DNA from: Flavobacterium piscinae
Lineage (GTDB): Bacteria; Bacteroidota; Bacteroidia; Flavobacteriales; Flavobacteriaceae
Assembly: GCF_004122145.1 (NCBI RefSeq)
Contig: NZ_SBKQ01000004.1
Location: 62,001 to 126,000 of the forward strand
DNA length: 64,000 nucleotides
Reading direction: 5' to 3'
Part shown: positions 53,002 through 62,234 of the stretch, in pieces
How positions within the stretch are numbered: position 1 is the first letter of the stretch
Layout: each line of letters opens with the position of its first letter
The notes under the pieces: generated by a model
The model's input: only the letters and a program-made list of their open reading frames with translations
Told to the model about the DNA's origin: nothing
Databases searched by the model: none
Program-made: the position numbers and the translations under genes

Positions 53002-53032
53002 CAAATATAGTAGTAAAAAAAGGTGCTTGCAA
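53002..53032 (-). promoter_or_regulatory. Bacteroidota-type promoter of uvrC
   Basis: On the minus strand TTG (53032-53030), 20 bp of spacer and TATATTTG (53009-53002) match the -33 TTG / -7 TAnnTTTG consensus. The start codon is at 52997, only 4 bases after the -7 box, so the message would start at or next to the ATG. Confidence 0.6.
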
Positions 53033-53093
53033 CTAACATTTATCATATTTCCTCTTCGGCAAACTACCTAGCTTTGCCCAAAAATATACAACC

Positions 53094-54332
53094 ATGAAGT
53101 ATTGGAAAAAATATAGCCACCAAGAACGTTTAGACAAAGTAGCTGAGGCGTTGGCTGAAAACGTAAACTTTGCACAAGACATTTCACTCGGCTTTCCGGC
53201 TTCAAAATTGGATGGGAAAGTCTTTTATGATAACGCTCCTTTTTTGAAAGAAGCTCCAACATTGCAAACCTTTGTAGCCAACCCCAATCATATTGGTTGT
53301 CACACATTAGGCCAATCCGAAAGTGTGTTTAGCGGCACACAACAGCTGGAAAATGAAGTGCTTAATGCTTTAGCCATTGATGTTTTTAAGGCCAAACCTG
53401 AGGGTTTTGACGGCTATGTTTCACCCGGCGGAACAGAAGCCAACATTCAAGCCTTATGGATGTACCGCAATTATTTCCTTCACGAACATCTAGCTTCTTT
53501 ACAGGAAATTGCTATTGTTTCCTCAGAAGATACCCATTATTCCATTCCAAAAGGAGCTAACCTTTTACAAGTAGATTGGCTCAAAATCCCGGTTGATTTT
53601 TCAACCCGTCAATTGGATAAAAAAGCCTTGCTATCGATTCTTATACAGGCGAAAGAAAACGGTAAAAAATACTGTATAGTAGTCTCAAATATGGGCACCA
53701 CCATGTTTGGTTCAGTGGACAATCCGTTGGACTATATTGAAACATTAAACGCTCTTCAACTGCCGTTTAAATTGCACATTGATGGGGCGTATGGCGGTTT
53801 CGTATATCCGTTTAGCAATCAACAGTCAACCATTAATTTCAGCAATCCTGCTATTAGTTCGATTACCATTGATGCCCACAAAATGTTACAAGCACCGTAT
53901 GGAACCGGCATTTTTATTTGCCGAAAAAACCTTATCCATCATGTACTCACCAAAGAAGCAGAATATGTAGAAGGCATGGATGTTACGCTCTGCGGTAGCC
54001 GTTCAGGAGCCAATGCTGTTGCCGTTTGGATGATACTATCCACATATGGACCACACGGATGGTTTGAAAAAGTGAATACACTACAATTACGAACCGATTT
54101 TCTCTGTCGTGAATTAGATCAATTGGATATTCGTTATTTCCGAGAACCGTTTATGAACATTGTAACGATTGAAGCAAAATACATTTCCAATGAAATCGCT
54201 CAACGTTTTAAACTCGTACCTCAATCGCACCTCAAGGATAACAAATGGTATAAAATTGTAGTGATGAATCACGTGGAACCCGAACATTTAATTACTTTTA
54301 TAGCCGAATTGAACGCTTCGGTATATGCATAA
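53094..54332 (+). CDS. PLP-dependent group II amino-acid decarboxylase
   Basis: The 412-residue protein has the fold-type I PLP signatures SPGGTEANIQALWMYRNYF, HIDGAYGGFVYPF (Asp to the PLP ring) and TIDAHKMLQAPYGTGIF with the Schiff-base Lys. This is the family of glutamate, histidine, tyrosine and aspartate decarboxylases; the substrate cannot be read. It may supply beta-alanine, a polyamine precursor or an amine. The divergent neighbour is uvrC, and the 8-nt overlap with the cyclo-ligase gene links it to folate metabolism by position only. A TAGCTTTG word at 53069 fits a -7 box but lacks a matched TTG. Confidence 0.85.
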   Translation: MKYWKKYSHQERLDKVAEALAENVNFAQDISLGFPASKLDGKVFYDNAPFLKEAPTLQTFVANPNHIGCHTLGQSESVFSGTQQLENEVLNALAIDVFKAKPEGFDGYVSPGGTEANIQALWMYRNYFLHEHLASLQEIAIVSSEDTHYSIPKGANLLQVDWLKIPVDFSTRQLDKKALLSILIQAKENGKKYCIVVSNMGTTMFGSVDNPLDYIETLNALQLPFKLHIDGAYGGFVYPFSNQQSTINFSNPAISSITIDAHKMLQAPYGTGIFICRKNLIHHVLTKEAEYVEGMDVTLCGSRSGANAVAVWMILSTYGPHGWFEKVNTLQLRTDFLCRELDQLDIRYFREPFMNIVTIEAKYISNEIAQRFKLVPQSHLKDNKWYKIVVMNHVEPEHLITFIAELNASVYA

Positions 54333-54891
54333 AAAAGAACTTCGGATAAAGTATAAAGCGTTACGGGCCGCTCTTGCAGAAGAAGAAAGAGAAGAAAAAA
54401 GTTTAGCCATTGCCAACCAATTGCTTCGGTTGAACATTTGGGATAAAACCTATTACCATCTTTTTTTATCCATCCAAGAACATAAAGAAATTGATACCGA
54501 ATTCATCTTGCAAATTTTAGCCGGAAAAGACAAAGAAATTGTCATCGCTAAAAGTGATTTTGAAACCAGAAAAATGACACATTTTTTGTTAACGGATAAC
54601 ACCAAAATCAAAAAAAACGACTATAATATTCCGGAACCGGTCAATGGGATAGAAGTTCCTGTTGCTATGATTGAAGTGGTTTTTATCCCCTTGTTGGCTT
54701 TTGATAAAAAAGGACATCGCGTGGGTTACGGCAAAGGCTTTTATGACCAATTCTTAGCCGAATGTAAACCGGACACTATCAAGATAGGATTGTCTTTTTT
54801 TGAAGCAGAAAATCAAATTGAAGATGTTTTTGAAGCAGATGTTCTACTGGATTATTGCATAACACCCACCAAAATTTACACGTTTAATTAA
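54325..54891 (+). CDS. 5-Formyltetrahydrofolate cyclo-ligase
   Basis: The 188-residue enzyme activates 5-formyl-THF to 5,10-methenyl-THF with ATP. Typical features are the N-terminal KKELRIKYKALRAAL, the central VIAKSDFETRKMTHFL region, and the nucleotide/folate motif FDKKGHRVGYGKGFYDQFL near the C-terminus. It overlaps the decarboxylase gene by 8 nt and meets lspA tail to tail with a 4-nt overlap, with no terminator visible. Confidence 0.92.
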   Translation: MHKKELRIKYKALRAALAEEEREEKSLAIANQLLRLNIWDKTYYHLFLSIQEHKEIDTEFILQILAGKDKEIVIAKSDFETRKMTHFLLTDNTKIKKNDYNIPEPVNGIEVPVAMIEVVFIPLLAFDKKGHRVGYGKGFYDQFLAECKPDTIKIGLSFFEAENQIEDVFEADVLLDYCITPTKIYTFN

Positions 54892-55523
54892 GCAGCCATT
54901 TCTTCGTTGGTTGCAACTTCTTCCTTGTTAGTTGTGCCGAAAGCTCTTTTATTAAATACAATCAAAATACCCACTCCGGTAGAAATGGCCATGTCGGCAA
55001 TATTAAAAATGGCATTAAAGAAAGTAAAGTAGTTTCCCCCTACACCAGGAATCCATTCCGGTAACGTTCCTTTCCAAATCGGGAAGTAAAGCATATCCAC
55101 AACTTTCCCGTGGAACCAAGTTCCATAAGGATTGTCTGAAAATAAAGTAGAAGCGGCGTGGTGACTGTCATTAAAAATGACCCCATAAAAAACACTGTCG
55201 ATAATATTGCCAAAGGCTCCGGCTAAAATCAATGCTACGGCTACAATCAGGTAGTTTGAACTATGCTTTCTCACACTGTCCCACAACCAATACCCAATTC
55301 CAAAAACAGCTACAATACGAAATAACGTTAAAAACAATTTCCCGTAATCACCGGGTATTTTAGTTCCCCAAGCCATGCCTTCATTTTCGATAAAATGAAT
55401 ACGAAACCAGTCGAAAACTTTAATTTCTTCTCCTAGAACAAAGTTCGTTTTAATATATATTTTGGAAAGTTGATCAACTAATAAGATGATAAAGACGATC
55501 AAATAAGCTTTCTTTAAAGACAT
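54888..55523 (-). CDS. lspA: Lipoprotein signal peptidase (signal peptidase II)
   Basis: LspA cleaves lipoprotein signal peptides at the lipobox. The start at the ATG at 55523 (MSLKKAYLIVFIILLVDQLSK) gives 211 residues, longer than proteobacterial LspA but usual for Bacteroidota. Catalytic aspartates lie in FGNIIDSVFYG and IFNIADMAIS; four membrane helices are visible. In related genomes lspA lies next to dksA-like and ileS genes; here a gene of opposite strand separates them. Several lipoproteins in the window depend on it. Confidence 0.95.
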   Translation of the reverse strand: MSLKKAYLIVFIILLVDQLSKIYIKTNFVLGEEIKVFDWFRIHFIENEGMAWGTKIPGDYGKLFLTLFRIVAVFGIGYWLWDSVRKHSSNYLIVAVALILAGAFGNIIDSVFYGVIFNDSHHAASTLFSDNPYGTWFHGKVVDMLYFPIWKGTLPEWIPGVGGNYFTFFNAIFNIADMAISTGVGILIVFNKRAFGTTNKEEVATNEEMAA

Positions 55524-55694
55524 GCTGACAATTTTATCGTGCAAAAATAACAATTATCTCAAACAAAAGGCGAATTATGGAACAAGAGCACAAAACTTTA
55601 AATAATATTTAGCATTTCACGCAACCTTTTTTAGATTTTACATCTCAACTACATACAACAATTTGTACATTTGTTTAACCTAACCTAACTGATA

Positions 55695-56942
55695 ATGAAA
55701 ACAATAAATTTACTTTGCTTATGCTTGTTTGTCGGCTTTTTTGCAAGTTGCAACCAAGACGATGACCGCTCTTCGGAAACAGCAAAATTTGCGGTTCCGG
55801 TAATCAAATCGTTAGAAACATTACGAAATTCTATTTCGGTTACTTCCGCCCAAGAAACCAACTCCGACGGCAAAATCTACATTGCAGAAAACCTACTGTT
55901 TTATATTGCTCAAGAATCAGGCATCCACATTTTTGACAATTCCAACCCGGCTAATCCCCAAAACATGGCTTTTATCAACCTGGAAGGAGTGCATGATATT
56001 GCGGTAAAAGGGAACTATTTGTATGCGGATAACTTTGTGGATTTAGTGGTTTTTGATATCAGCAACATCAATAATATAGAAGTTGTTCGTGTGGCTGAGA
56101 ACGTAATTTCCTTCTACCCAACTTATCCGAATGAGGCTGAATTTTATGCCTATGACGTGTATCCATCCGAAGGCGAAATCATGGTTGGGTTTAAAATTGA
56201 AACCCGACAAAGACCTTCTGAGGAATATGCGAATTGGGCCGACGACGCTCTTGCAAGCTTTGAAAATGCCAGTGGAGGAAGTGTGGGAACCGGTGGCTCT
56301 TATGCTAAATTCCAAATCAACAACAATGCTTTGTATACTGTAGATTCATACAATTTAAATGTCTTCAACATTACCAACCCGACAGAAACTTATTTTGATA
56401 AAACGGTAAACATGAACGAATGGTTAGGAGGTGGACTATTTGAAACACTATTTAAACAAAAAGAATTCCTTTTTATTGGTTCTACCAATGGAATGTATGT
56501 GGTGAATGCCTTGGATGAGTTCAATCCTTATTTTGTATCTAGTTTTGCTCATGCCACAGCCTGTGACCCGGTTGTGGTTGACGGCTACAAAGCCTATATC
56601 ACTGTAAGAGGCGGCTCCAACTGCGGTTCAATTGAAGACCAAGTAAATGTCATTGACATCACAACTATTGAAAACCCAACGTTGATTTCTACTTATTTAT
56701 TGACTCAACCTTTTGGGTTGGGTGTAAAAAATAATGTGCTCTATGTGTGTGCCGATGGAAACTTAAATGTTTTTGATGCTGCCAATTCAGCCGAATTAAT
56801 ACTTCAAAACACTTATAACGACCAAGTAAAAGATGTGATCGCTTTAGACACCCATCTTATTGCTGTGGGAACCAATAAAATCATCCAATACAACTATGGT
56901 GAAAACCATACATTAGAAGTCATTAGCACTGTAAATTTCTAA
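55695..56942 (+). CDS. Lipoprotein with LVIVD-type propeller repeats
   Basis: The lipobox FASC (Cys19) precedes a 415-residue protein built of repeats such as GVHDIAVKGNYLYADNFVDLVVFDISN, FEFLFIGSTNGMYVVNAL-like and HDPVVVDGYKAYITVRGG. These are LVIVD-like segments of a beta-propeller. It should be anchored in the outer membrane. The function is unknown. It is on the opposite strand to lspA, dksA and ileS on both sides, so it looks like an insertion in an otherwise conserved block. A TACATTTG (55666-55673) upstream fits a -7 box. It ends in an exceptional 29-bp terminator stem. Confidence 0.83.
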   Translation: MKTINLLCLCLFVGFFASCNQDDDRSSETAKFAVPVIKSLETLRNSISVTSAQETNSDGKIYIAENLLFYIAQESGIHIFDNSNPANPQNMAFINLEGVHDIAVKGNYLYADNFVDLVVFDISNINNIEVVRVAENVISFYPTYPNEAEFYAYDVYPSEGEIMVGFKIETRQRPSEEYANWADDALASFENASGGSVGTGGSYAKFQINNNALYTVDSYNLNVFNITNPTETYFDKTVNMNEWLGGGLFETLFKQKEFLFIGSTNGMYVVNALDEFNPYFVSSFAHATACDPVVVDGYKAYITVRGGSNCGSIEDQVNVIDITTIENPTLISTYLLTQPFGLGVKNNVLYVCADGNLNVFDAANSAELILQNTYNDQVKDVIALDTHLIAVGTNKIIQYNYGENHTLEVISTVNF

Positions 56943-56943
56943 A

Positions 56944-57009
56944 TTTAAAAATACCCAAATAAAAAGAGAGGATGTTAAAGTCCTCTCTTTTTATTTGGGT
57001 ATTTTTAAA
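56944..57009. terminator. Bidirectional terminator with a 29-bp perfect stem
   Basis: Bases 56944-56972 and 56981-57009 are exact reverse complements (29 bp) around an 8-nt loop. The stem contains GAGAGGA plus A-runs and T-runs on both sides, so it serves both the lipoprotein gene and the convergent dksA-like gene. Confidence 0.93.
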
Positions 57010-57059
57010 TCTGATTTCCTCAGTACCTCAGCAACTCAGTACCTTAGAGCCTTTGCTCC

Positions 57060-57440
57060 TTATCGCTGCATATTCTTCGCCTCTATACTCATCGTCGCAT
57101 GTGGAACCAATTTTAAGCGTTCTTTCGAAATTAATTTACCCGTTACTTTGCAAACCCCATAGGTTTTGTTTTCTACTCTAAAAAGAGCATTTCGCAAATC
57201 GCGGATAAACTTCTCCTGGCGAATAGCCAATTGAGAATTCGCTTCTTTGCTCATGGTTTCAGAACCTTCTTCAAATGCTTTGAACGTGGGCGACGTATCA
57301 TCCGTTCCATTATTCAAATCATTCATATAGGCACTCTTGATGAGCTCCAAATCATTCTGTGCTTTCTCAATTTTTTTAAGGATAATTTCTTTGAACTCCG
57401 CCAAATCGGCTTCTGAGTAACGTACTACTTCATCTGTCAT
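57060..57440 (-). CDS. TraR/DksA-family regulator lacking the zinc cysteines
   Basis: The 126-residue protein has the coiled coil of DksA-like proteins (about 10-90, with DLAEFKEIILKKIEKAQNDLELIK) and the C-terminal YGVCKVTGKLISKERLKLVPHATM region. The four cysteines of the classical zinc finger are reduced to one here. Members bind the RNA polymerase secondary channel. Bacteroidota versions next to ileS often lack the cysteines. It is 6 bp from ileS, so it is in its operon. Confidence 0.88.
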   Translation of the reverse strand: MTDEVVRYSEADLAEFKEIILKKIEKAQNDLELIKSAYMNDLNNGTDDTSPTFKAFEEGSETMSKEANSQLAIRQEKFIRDLRNALFRVENKTYGVCKVTGKLISKERLKLVPHATMSIEAKNMQR

Positions 57441-57446
57441 GTTAAT

Positions 57447-60400
57447 CTATTTTGAAATTATTATTAGTGTTTTAATGTCATCAAACTCAATTTCCGTACC
57501 ATTTTCTAATTGGTCTTCAAAAACGAGCATTTCGGTTAATGTTTCGGACTTTATATATGATTCATTTGCAGTAATGGCTTCCTCTAAACTACCATTTCGC
57601 AACAATTGAACCTTTATTTTATCGGTTACTTCAAAACCACTGTCTTTTCTAAGGTTTTGAATACGATTGACTAACTCTCTCGCTATGCCTTCTTTTCGCA
57701 ATTCATCGGTAATCGTAATGTCTAAGGCTACCGTAATTCCGTTTGCATTAGCCACCAACCAACCCGGGATATCTTGCGAAGAAATCTCCACATCATCTTG
57801 TGTTAAAGTTATTGAATTTCCTGAAATAACAAGCGAATAGCTTCCGTTGCGGTCTAATTCAGCAATTTGCTCTTGCGAAAAACCTTGTATCTCTTTGGCA
57901 ATCAATCCCATATCTTTCCCAAAACGAGGCCCTAAGGCTTTAAAATTAGGCTTGATTTGCTTTACCAACACCCCTGAAGCATCGTCTAACAACACCACTT
58001 CTTTTACGTTTACTTCCGCTTTTATAAGGTCGGAAACCGCTTCAATTTCTGCTCGCTGAACATCGTCAAGTATCGGAATCATTACCTTTTGCAACGGTTG
58101 ACGCACCTTAATCATCTCCTTCTTGCGAAGCGATAAAACCAGTGACGAAACCGTCTGTGCTTTCATCATTTTACTCTCCAACGATTTATCAACATATTTT
58201 TCAACATATTTCGGAAAATCAGCCAAATGTACGCTGTCAAAATTTTCTGAATGTGTAGCTTGTGTTAAATCTCGGTAAAGTCTGTCCATAAAGAAAGGAG
58301 CAATAGGAGCCGATAATTTAGCCACTGTAATCAAACAGGTGTATAATGTTTGATACGCCGCTATCTTATCCGTGCCGTATTCACCTTTCCAGAATCTTCT
58401 TCTACACAAACGCACATACCAATTACTTAAATTTTCCTGTACAAAATCAGAAATCGCTCTTGCCGCTCTTGTGGGTTCGTAATCGGCATAACTTTCATCT
58501 ACTAACTGCACTAGCGTTTGCAATTCCGATAAAATCCATCGGTCAATTTCAGGCCGTTCCGTTAAGGGAACTTCTGCTTCTTTATTGGTAAACCCATCAA
58601 TGTTGGCATACAACGCAAAGAATGAATAGGTATTATATAACGTGCCAAAAAACTTACGTCGTACTTCCGCCACGCCTTCGATATCAAATTTCAAATTATC
58701 CCACGGATTCGCATTGGCAATCATATACCAACGTGTCGCATCCGGACCAAAATCACTTAACGTTTTAAACGGGTCAATTGCATTACCCAAACGTTTCGAC
58801 ATTTTTTGGCCGTTTTTATCCAAAACCAACCCATTCGAAACCACATTTTTATAGGCAATTTTATCGAACACTAACGTTCCGATGGCGTGTAAAGTATAAA
58901 ACCATCCACGGGTTTGATCGACACCTTCGGCAATAAAATCAGCCGGAAACGCTTCGTTATGGTCAATTAAATGCTTGTTTTCAAAAGGATAATGCCATTG
59001 AGCATACGGCATGGCTCCACTGTCAAACCATACGTCAATCAAATCGGTTTCTCGTTTCATCGGTTTGCCGGAAGGCGAAACCAATACGATTTCATCCACA
59101 ACATTTTTGTGTAAATCCACTAAATCATAGTTTTCCTCACTCATGTTGCCAATTTCAAATCCTTTGAACGGATTCTCTTTTTGGAAACCTGCTGCTATCG
59201 ATTTTTCGATAGCCGTGTATAATTCTTCCACCGAACCCATGATCACTTCTTCGGTTTTATCTTCGGTTCGCCAAATTGGTAACGGAATACCCCAGTAACG
59301 AGAACGGGACAAATTCCAATCGTTGGCGTTCTTCAACCAATTGCCAAAACGCCCTTCGCCGGTAGCTTTAGGTTTCCAATTGATGGTATCGTTCAAGTCA
59401 AACATACGGTCTTTGATTTCCGTTACTTTGATGAACCACGAATCCAACGGATAATATAAAATCGGTTTGTCGGTTCGCCAACAATGCGGATAACTGTGCA
59501 CGTATTTTTCTACTTTGAAGGCTTTGTTTTCCTCTTTTAATTGGATGGCAATTTCCACATCAGCAGAACGTTCCGGTGCATCACCTTCGGTGTAATATTC
59601 ATTTTTTACATATTTCCCCGAAAAATCACCCAATCCTTGAATGAATTTTCCTTGTAAATCCACCAACGGAACGGGATTTCCGGCGGCGTCCAACACCAAC
59701 ATTGGCGGTACTTCAGGCGTAGCTTCTTTCGCCACCTTCGCATCATCCGCACCAAAAGTAGGAGCGGTATGTACAATTCCGGTACCGTCTTCCGTCGTCA
59801 CAAAATCACCTGAAATCACACGAAACGCATTTTCCGGATGTTGATACGGTAAAATCCAAGGCAATAATTGTTCGTAGCGAATGCCTACTAAATCCGCTCC
59901 TTTGCATTCGGCTAAGAGTTGATACGGAATTTTTTTGTCGTCGGCTTTATAGTTAGAAAAGTCCTCTTCGCTTGCGGCTAACATATACTTTCCGCCAAAT
60001 TGTTTCCCCACTAAATTCTTGGACAACACCACATTTATTGGCTCAAACGTATATTGATTAAACGTTCTCACCAACACATAGTCAATCTTCGGTCCAACCG
60101 TTAACGCCGTATTACTTGGCAACGTCCAAGGCGTGGTTGTCCAAGCTAAGATATGAATGTCGCCAAACCCTTGTAAAAAAGCAGGTAAGGTTTCCGGTTT
60201 GGTTTTAAATTGAGCCACCACGGTGGTATCGGTCACATCTCTGTAACTGCCCGGTTGGTTCACTTCATGCGAAGACAAACCGGTTCCCGCTTTGGGCGAA
60301 TACGGCTGAATGGTGTAGCCTTTGTATAATAAATCTTTATCGTAAATCTGTTTCAACAACCACCAAACCGACTCCATGTATTTCGATTTGTACGTCACAT

Positions 60401-60848
60401 ACGGGTCGTTCATATCCACCCAGTAGCCCATTTTTTCGGTGAGGTCGTTCCACACGTCGGTGTATCGCATCACGGTGCGTTTACACGCTTCGTTGTATTC
60501 GGCCACCGTAATCTTGGTACCGATGTCTTCTTTGGTAATGCCTAATTCTTTTTCGGTACCCAATTCTACCGGCAAGCCGTGGGTATCCCAACCCGCTTTA
60601 CGCTTGACTTGAAAGCCTTTTTGGGTTTTATAGCGGCAAAAAATATCTTTAATCGCACGAGCCATCACGTGGTGAATCCCGGGTAAGCCGTTGGCCGAAG
60701 GCGGACCTTCAAAAAACACATACGGTGGTTGCCCTTCACGGCTGGTGACACTTTGTTCAAAAATCTGGTTTTCTTTCCAATACTTCAGCACTTCAGAGGC
60801 CACGGTAGGCAAGTCAAGTCCTTTGTATTCAGCGAATTTCGTACTCAT
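57447..60848 (-). CDS. ileS: Isoleucyl-tRNA synthetase
   Basis: IleS charges tRNA-Ile. The start at the ATG at 60848 (MSTKFAEYKGLDLPTVASEV) gives 1133 residues, the long eukaryote-like/Bacteroidota type, rather than about 940. The class I signatures are GLPGIHHVMARAIKD (HIGH) and NGQKMSKRLGNAID (KMSKS), with the editing domain between and an anticodon-binding domain after SRSRYWGIPLP and EGVDQTRGWFYTLHAI. The residues before the chosen start are not conserved and would lie in the repeat-rich gap. It is followed by the dksA-like gene. Confidence 0.97.
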   Translation of the reverse strand: MSTKFAEYKGLDLPTVASEVLKYWKENQIFEQSVTSREGQPPYVFFEGPPSANGLPGIHHVMARAIKDIFCRYKTQKGFQVKRKAGWDTHGLPVELGTEKELGITKEDIGTKITVAEYNEACKRTVMRYTDVWNDLTEKMGYWVDMNDPYVTYKSKYMESVWWLLKQIYDKDLLYKGYTIQPYSPKAGTGLSSHEVNQPGSYRDVTDTTVVAQFKTKPETLPAFLQGFGDIHILAWTTTPWTLPSNTALTVGPKIDYVLVRTFNQYTFEPINVVLSKNLVGKQFGGKYMLAASEEDFSNYKADDKKIPYQLLAECKGADLVGIRYEQLLPWILPYQHPENAFRVISGDFVTTEDGTGIVHTAPTFGADDAKVAKEATPEVPPMLVLDAAGNPVPLVDLQGKFIQGLGDFSGKYVKNEYYTEGDAPERSADVEIAIQLKEENKAFKVEKYVHSYPHCWRTDKPILYYPLDSWFIKVTEIKDRMFDLNDTINWKPKATGEGRFGNWLKNANDWNLSRSRYWGIPLPIWRTEDKTEEVIMGSVEELYTAIEKSIAAGFQKENPFKGFEIGNMSEENYDLVDLHKNVVDEIVLVSPSGKPMKRETDLIDVWFDSGAMPYAQWHYPFENKHLIDHNEAFPADFIAEGVDQTRGWFYTLHAIGTLVFDKIAYKNVVSNGLVLDKNGQKMSKRLGNAIDPFKTLSDFGPDATRWYMIANANPWDNLKFDIEGVAEVRRKFFGTLYNTYSFFALYANIDGFTNKEAEVPLTERPEIDRWILSELQTLVQLVDESYADYEPTRAARAISDFVQENLSNWYVRLCRRRFWKGEYGTDKIAAYQTLYTCLITVAKLSAPIAPFFMDRLYRDLTQATHSENFDSVHLADFPKYVEKYVDKSLESKMMKAQTVSSLVLSLRKKEMIKVRQPLQKVMIPILDDVQRAEIEAVSDLIKAEVNVKEVVLLDDASGVLVKQIKPNFKALGPRFGKDMGLIAKEIQGFSQEQIAELDRNGSYSLVISGNSITLTQDDVEISSQDIPGWLVANANGITVALDITITDELRKEGIARELVNRIQNLRKDSGFEVTDKIKVQLLRNGSLEEAITANESYIKSETLTEMLVFEDQLENGTEIEFDDIKTLIIISK

Positions 60849-60909
60849 GTTTTCTCGTTCTAAAAAATCAATTTGCGAAAGTAAGGATTTTTGGGATAAT
60901 ATGGTAAAA

Positions 60910-61458
60910 TAATGTGGCAATTAGCCAATGTGATAATGTGCCAATTCGGCAATGTGGCAATGAGTCAATTAGTTGATGGACAATTTTAGAAGTAGTTGTT
61001 GTATTCTGCGTTTTCTGTGTTTTCTGTGTTTTCTGTGAGAGAAAATAGCGAAGCTGAAATCCTCACCCCCGACCCCTCTCCAAAGGAGAGGGGAGCGAAA
61101 CCGTTGAAATAACTGCTAAATTTAGCAGTTATGAATCCCTGGAAATCCATTATAGCGAAGCTATCAAAATCCTTGAAAATCCACTTAATCCGTTTAATCC
61201 GCGTTCCCAAAAAAGCGAAGCTTCTTTGTGTCCTTTGCGACCTCCTTCGTGCCCTTAGTGGTAAAAAACATCAAGAAAAAAACTAAAAAAAAGATGTATA
61301 GAATCCGCTTCCATCCATTATAGCGAAGCTATCAAAATCTATCAAAATCTGTGAAAATCCACTTAATCCGTTTAATCCGCGTTCCCAAAAAAAAGCGAAG
61401 CGTCCTTGTGCTCTTTGCGACCTCCTTTGTGCCCTTTGCGGTTAAAAAACCTCAGCAC
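60910..61458. repeat. Repeat-rich intergenic gap between ileS and recO
   Basis: The gap has no supported gene. It holds a TGTGGCAATT / GCCAATGTG tract (60910-60972), three tandem TTTTCTGTG (61011-61037), a hairpin CCCCTCTCC-AAA-GGAGAGGGG (61073-61093), a 20-bp palindrome AACTGCTAAATTTAGCAGTT (61111-61130), and a direct repeat of about 130 bp (61145-61268 and 61313-61450) sharing ATCCATTATAGCGAAGCT and CGCGTTCCCAAAAAA. Such blocks are dispersed in Flavobacterium genomes. Confidence 0.8.
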
Positions 61459-62172
61459 CTAAGAAAACACCTCCCCCAACACCTCCAAAGACTTCGGCCT
61501 CCTAAACCCATCCAAATGAAACGCATAATAATCCATTAAAATCCCCAATAACACCCTCCGTTCTGCAGCCACAAAACACTTCGTATCACCCGACCATTTT
61601 AACGAAAGTAATTTTTTAAACAACCCCGTTTCGTGTTCCGAGAGGCAACTCACGCCGTGGTAGGCGGTAAACACCCCTTCGGTCAATTCAAAAAAGGGAG
61701 CTTCTTGTTGAGAAATATCCGGATAAAACCCTAAAAAGCGGGTCATGCCCAGCAATAAAATCAAATGAAAATTGGCCACTTCGTCGTGGCTGTCTAACCA
61801 CAGCAAGGCCGTTTCTAAATAATCAAAAAACGCCTCATTTTTTTCTTCTTCCTGAATGCAATGATGCAACACTTCTGAAAGAAAAAGCACAATGGAACTT
61901 TTCACCACATTGATCGGCAACGTCACATACGGCTGACTGATACGGATTTCCTTAAAGTACTCCAGTTTGCCTTGGTTTTTATGCGTTGCTTCGATTTCCA
62001 GCAACGTCAGCGGTTGAAAATAGGCAATCTTTTGTTGGTTTTTCCGACTCGAAAACGCGTTGGGCACAAAGTAACTCTTCACCCCATCGGTGCGGGTAAA
62101 GCACTTCACAATCAGGGATTTTTCCTGGTACTTTAACGCCGAAATCACGAGGGCTTTGGTTTTGACTTGCAT
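61459..62172 (-). CDS. recO: DNA repair protein RecO
   Basis: RecO helps load RecA onto SSB-coated DNA in the RecFOR pathway. The start at the ATG at 62172 (MQVKTKALVISALKYQEKSLIV) gives the usual N-terminus and 237 residues; the OB-fold is followed by a helical domain (FFDYLETALLWLDS; HLILLLGMTRFLGFYPD). The normal cysteines of the zinc-binding part are not obvious, as in other Bacteroidota. It is on the same strand as ileS but separated by the 600-bp repeat region. Residues upstream of this start would lie in tandem repeats. Confidence 0.88.
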   Translation of the reverse strand: MQVKTKALVISALKYQEKSLIVKCFTRTDGVKSYFVPNAFSSRKNQQKIAYFQPLTLLEIEATHKNQGKLEYFKEIRISQPYVTLPINVVKSSIVLFLSEVLHHCIQEEEKNEAFFDYLETALLWLDSHDEVANFHLILLLGMTRFLGFYPDISQQEAPFFELTEGVFTAYHGVSCLSEHETGLFKKLLSLKWSGDTKCFVAAERRVLLGILMDYYAFHLDGFRRPKSLEVLGEVFS

Positions 62173-62234
62173 GGGGTAAAGGTAAAAAATATGCGGTGCC
62201 GGATGAAAAGTAAAGCCTAACTTTTTTCGCCATG

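Noticed and set aside
60986..61210. A 74-codon minus-strand frame in the repeat-rich gap
   Set aside because: It is built from the intergenic repeats themselves (for example the TTTTCTGTG and GGAGAGGGG blocks) and is not credible as a protein.
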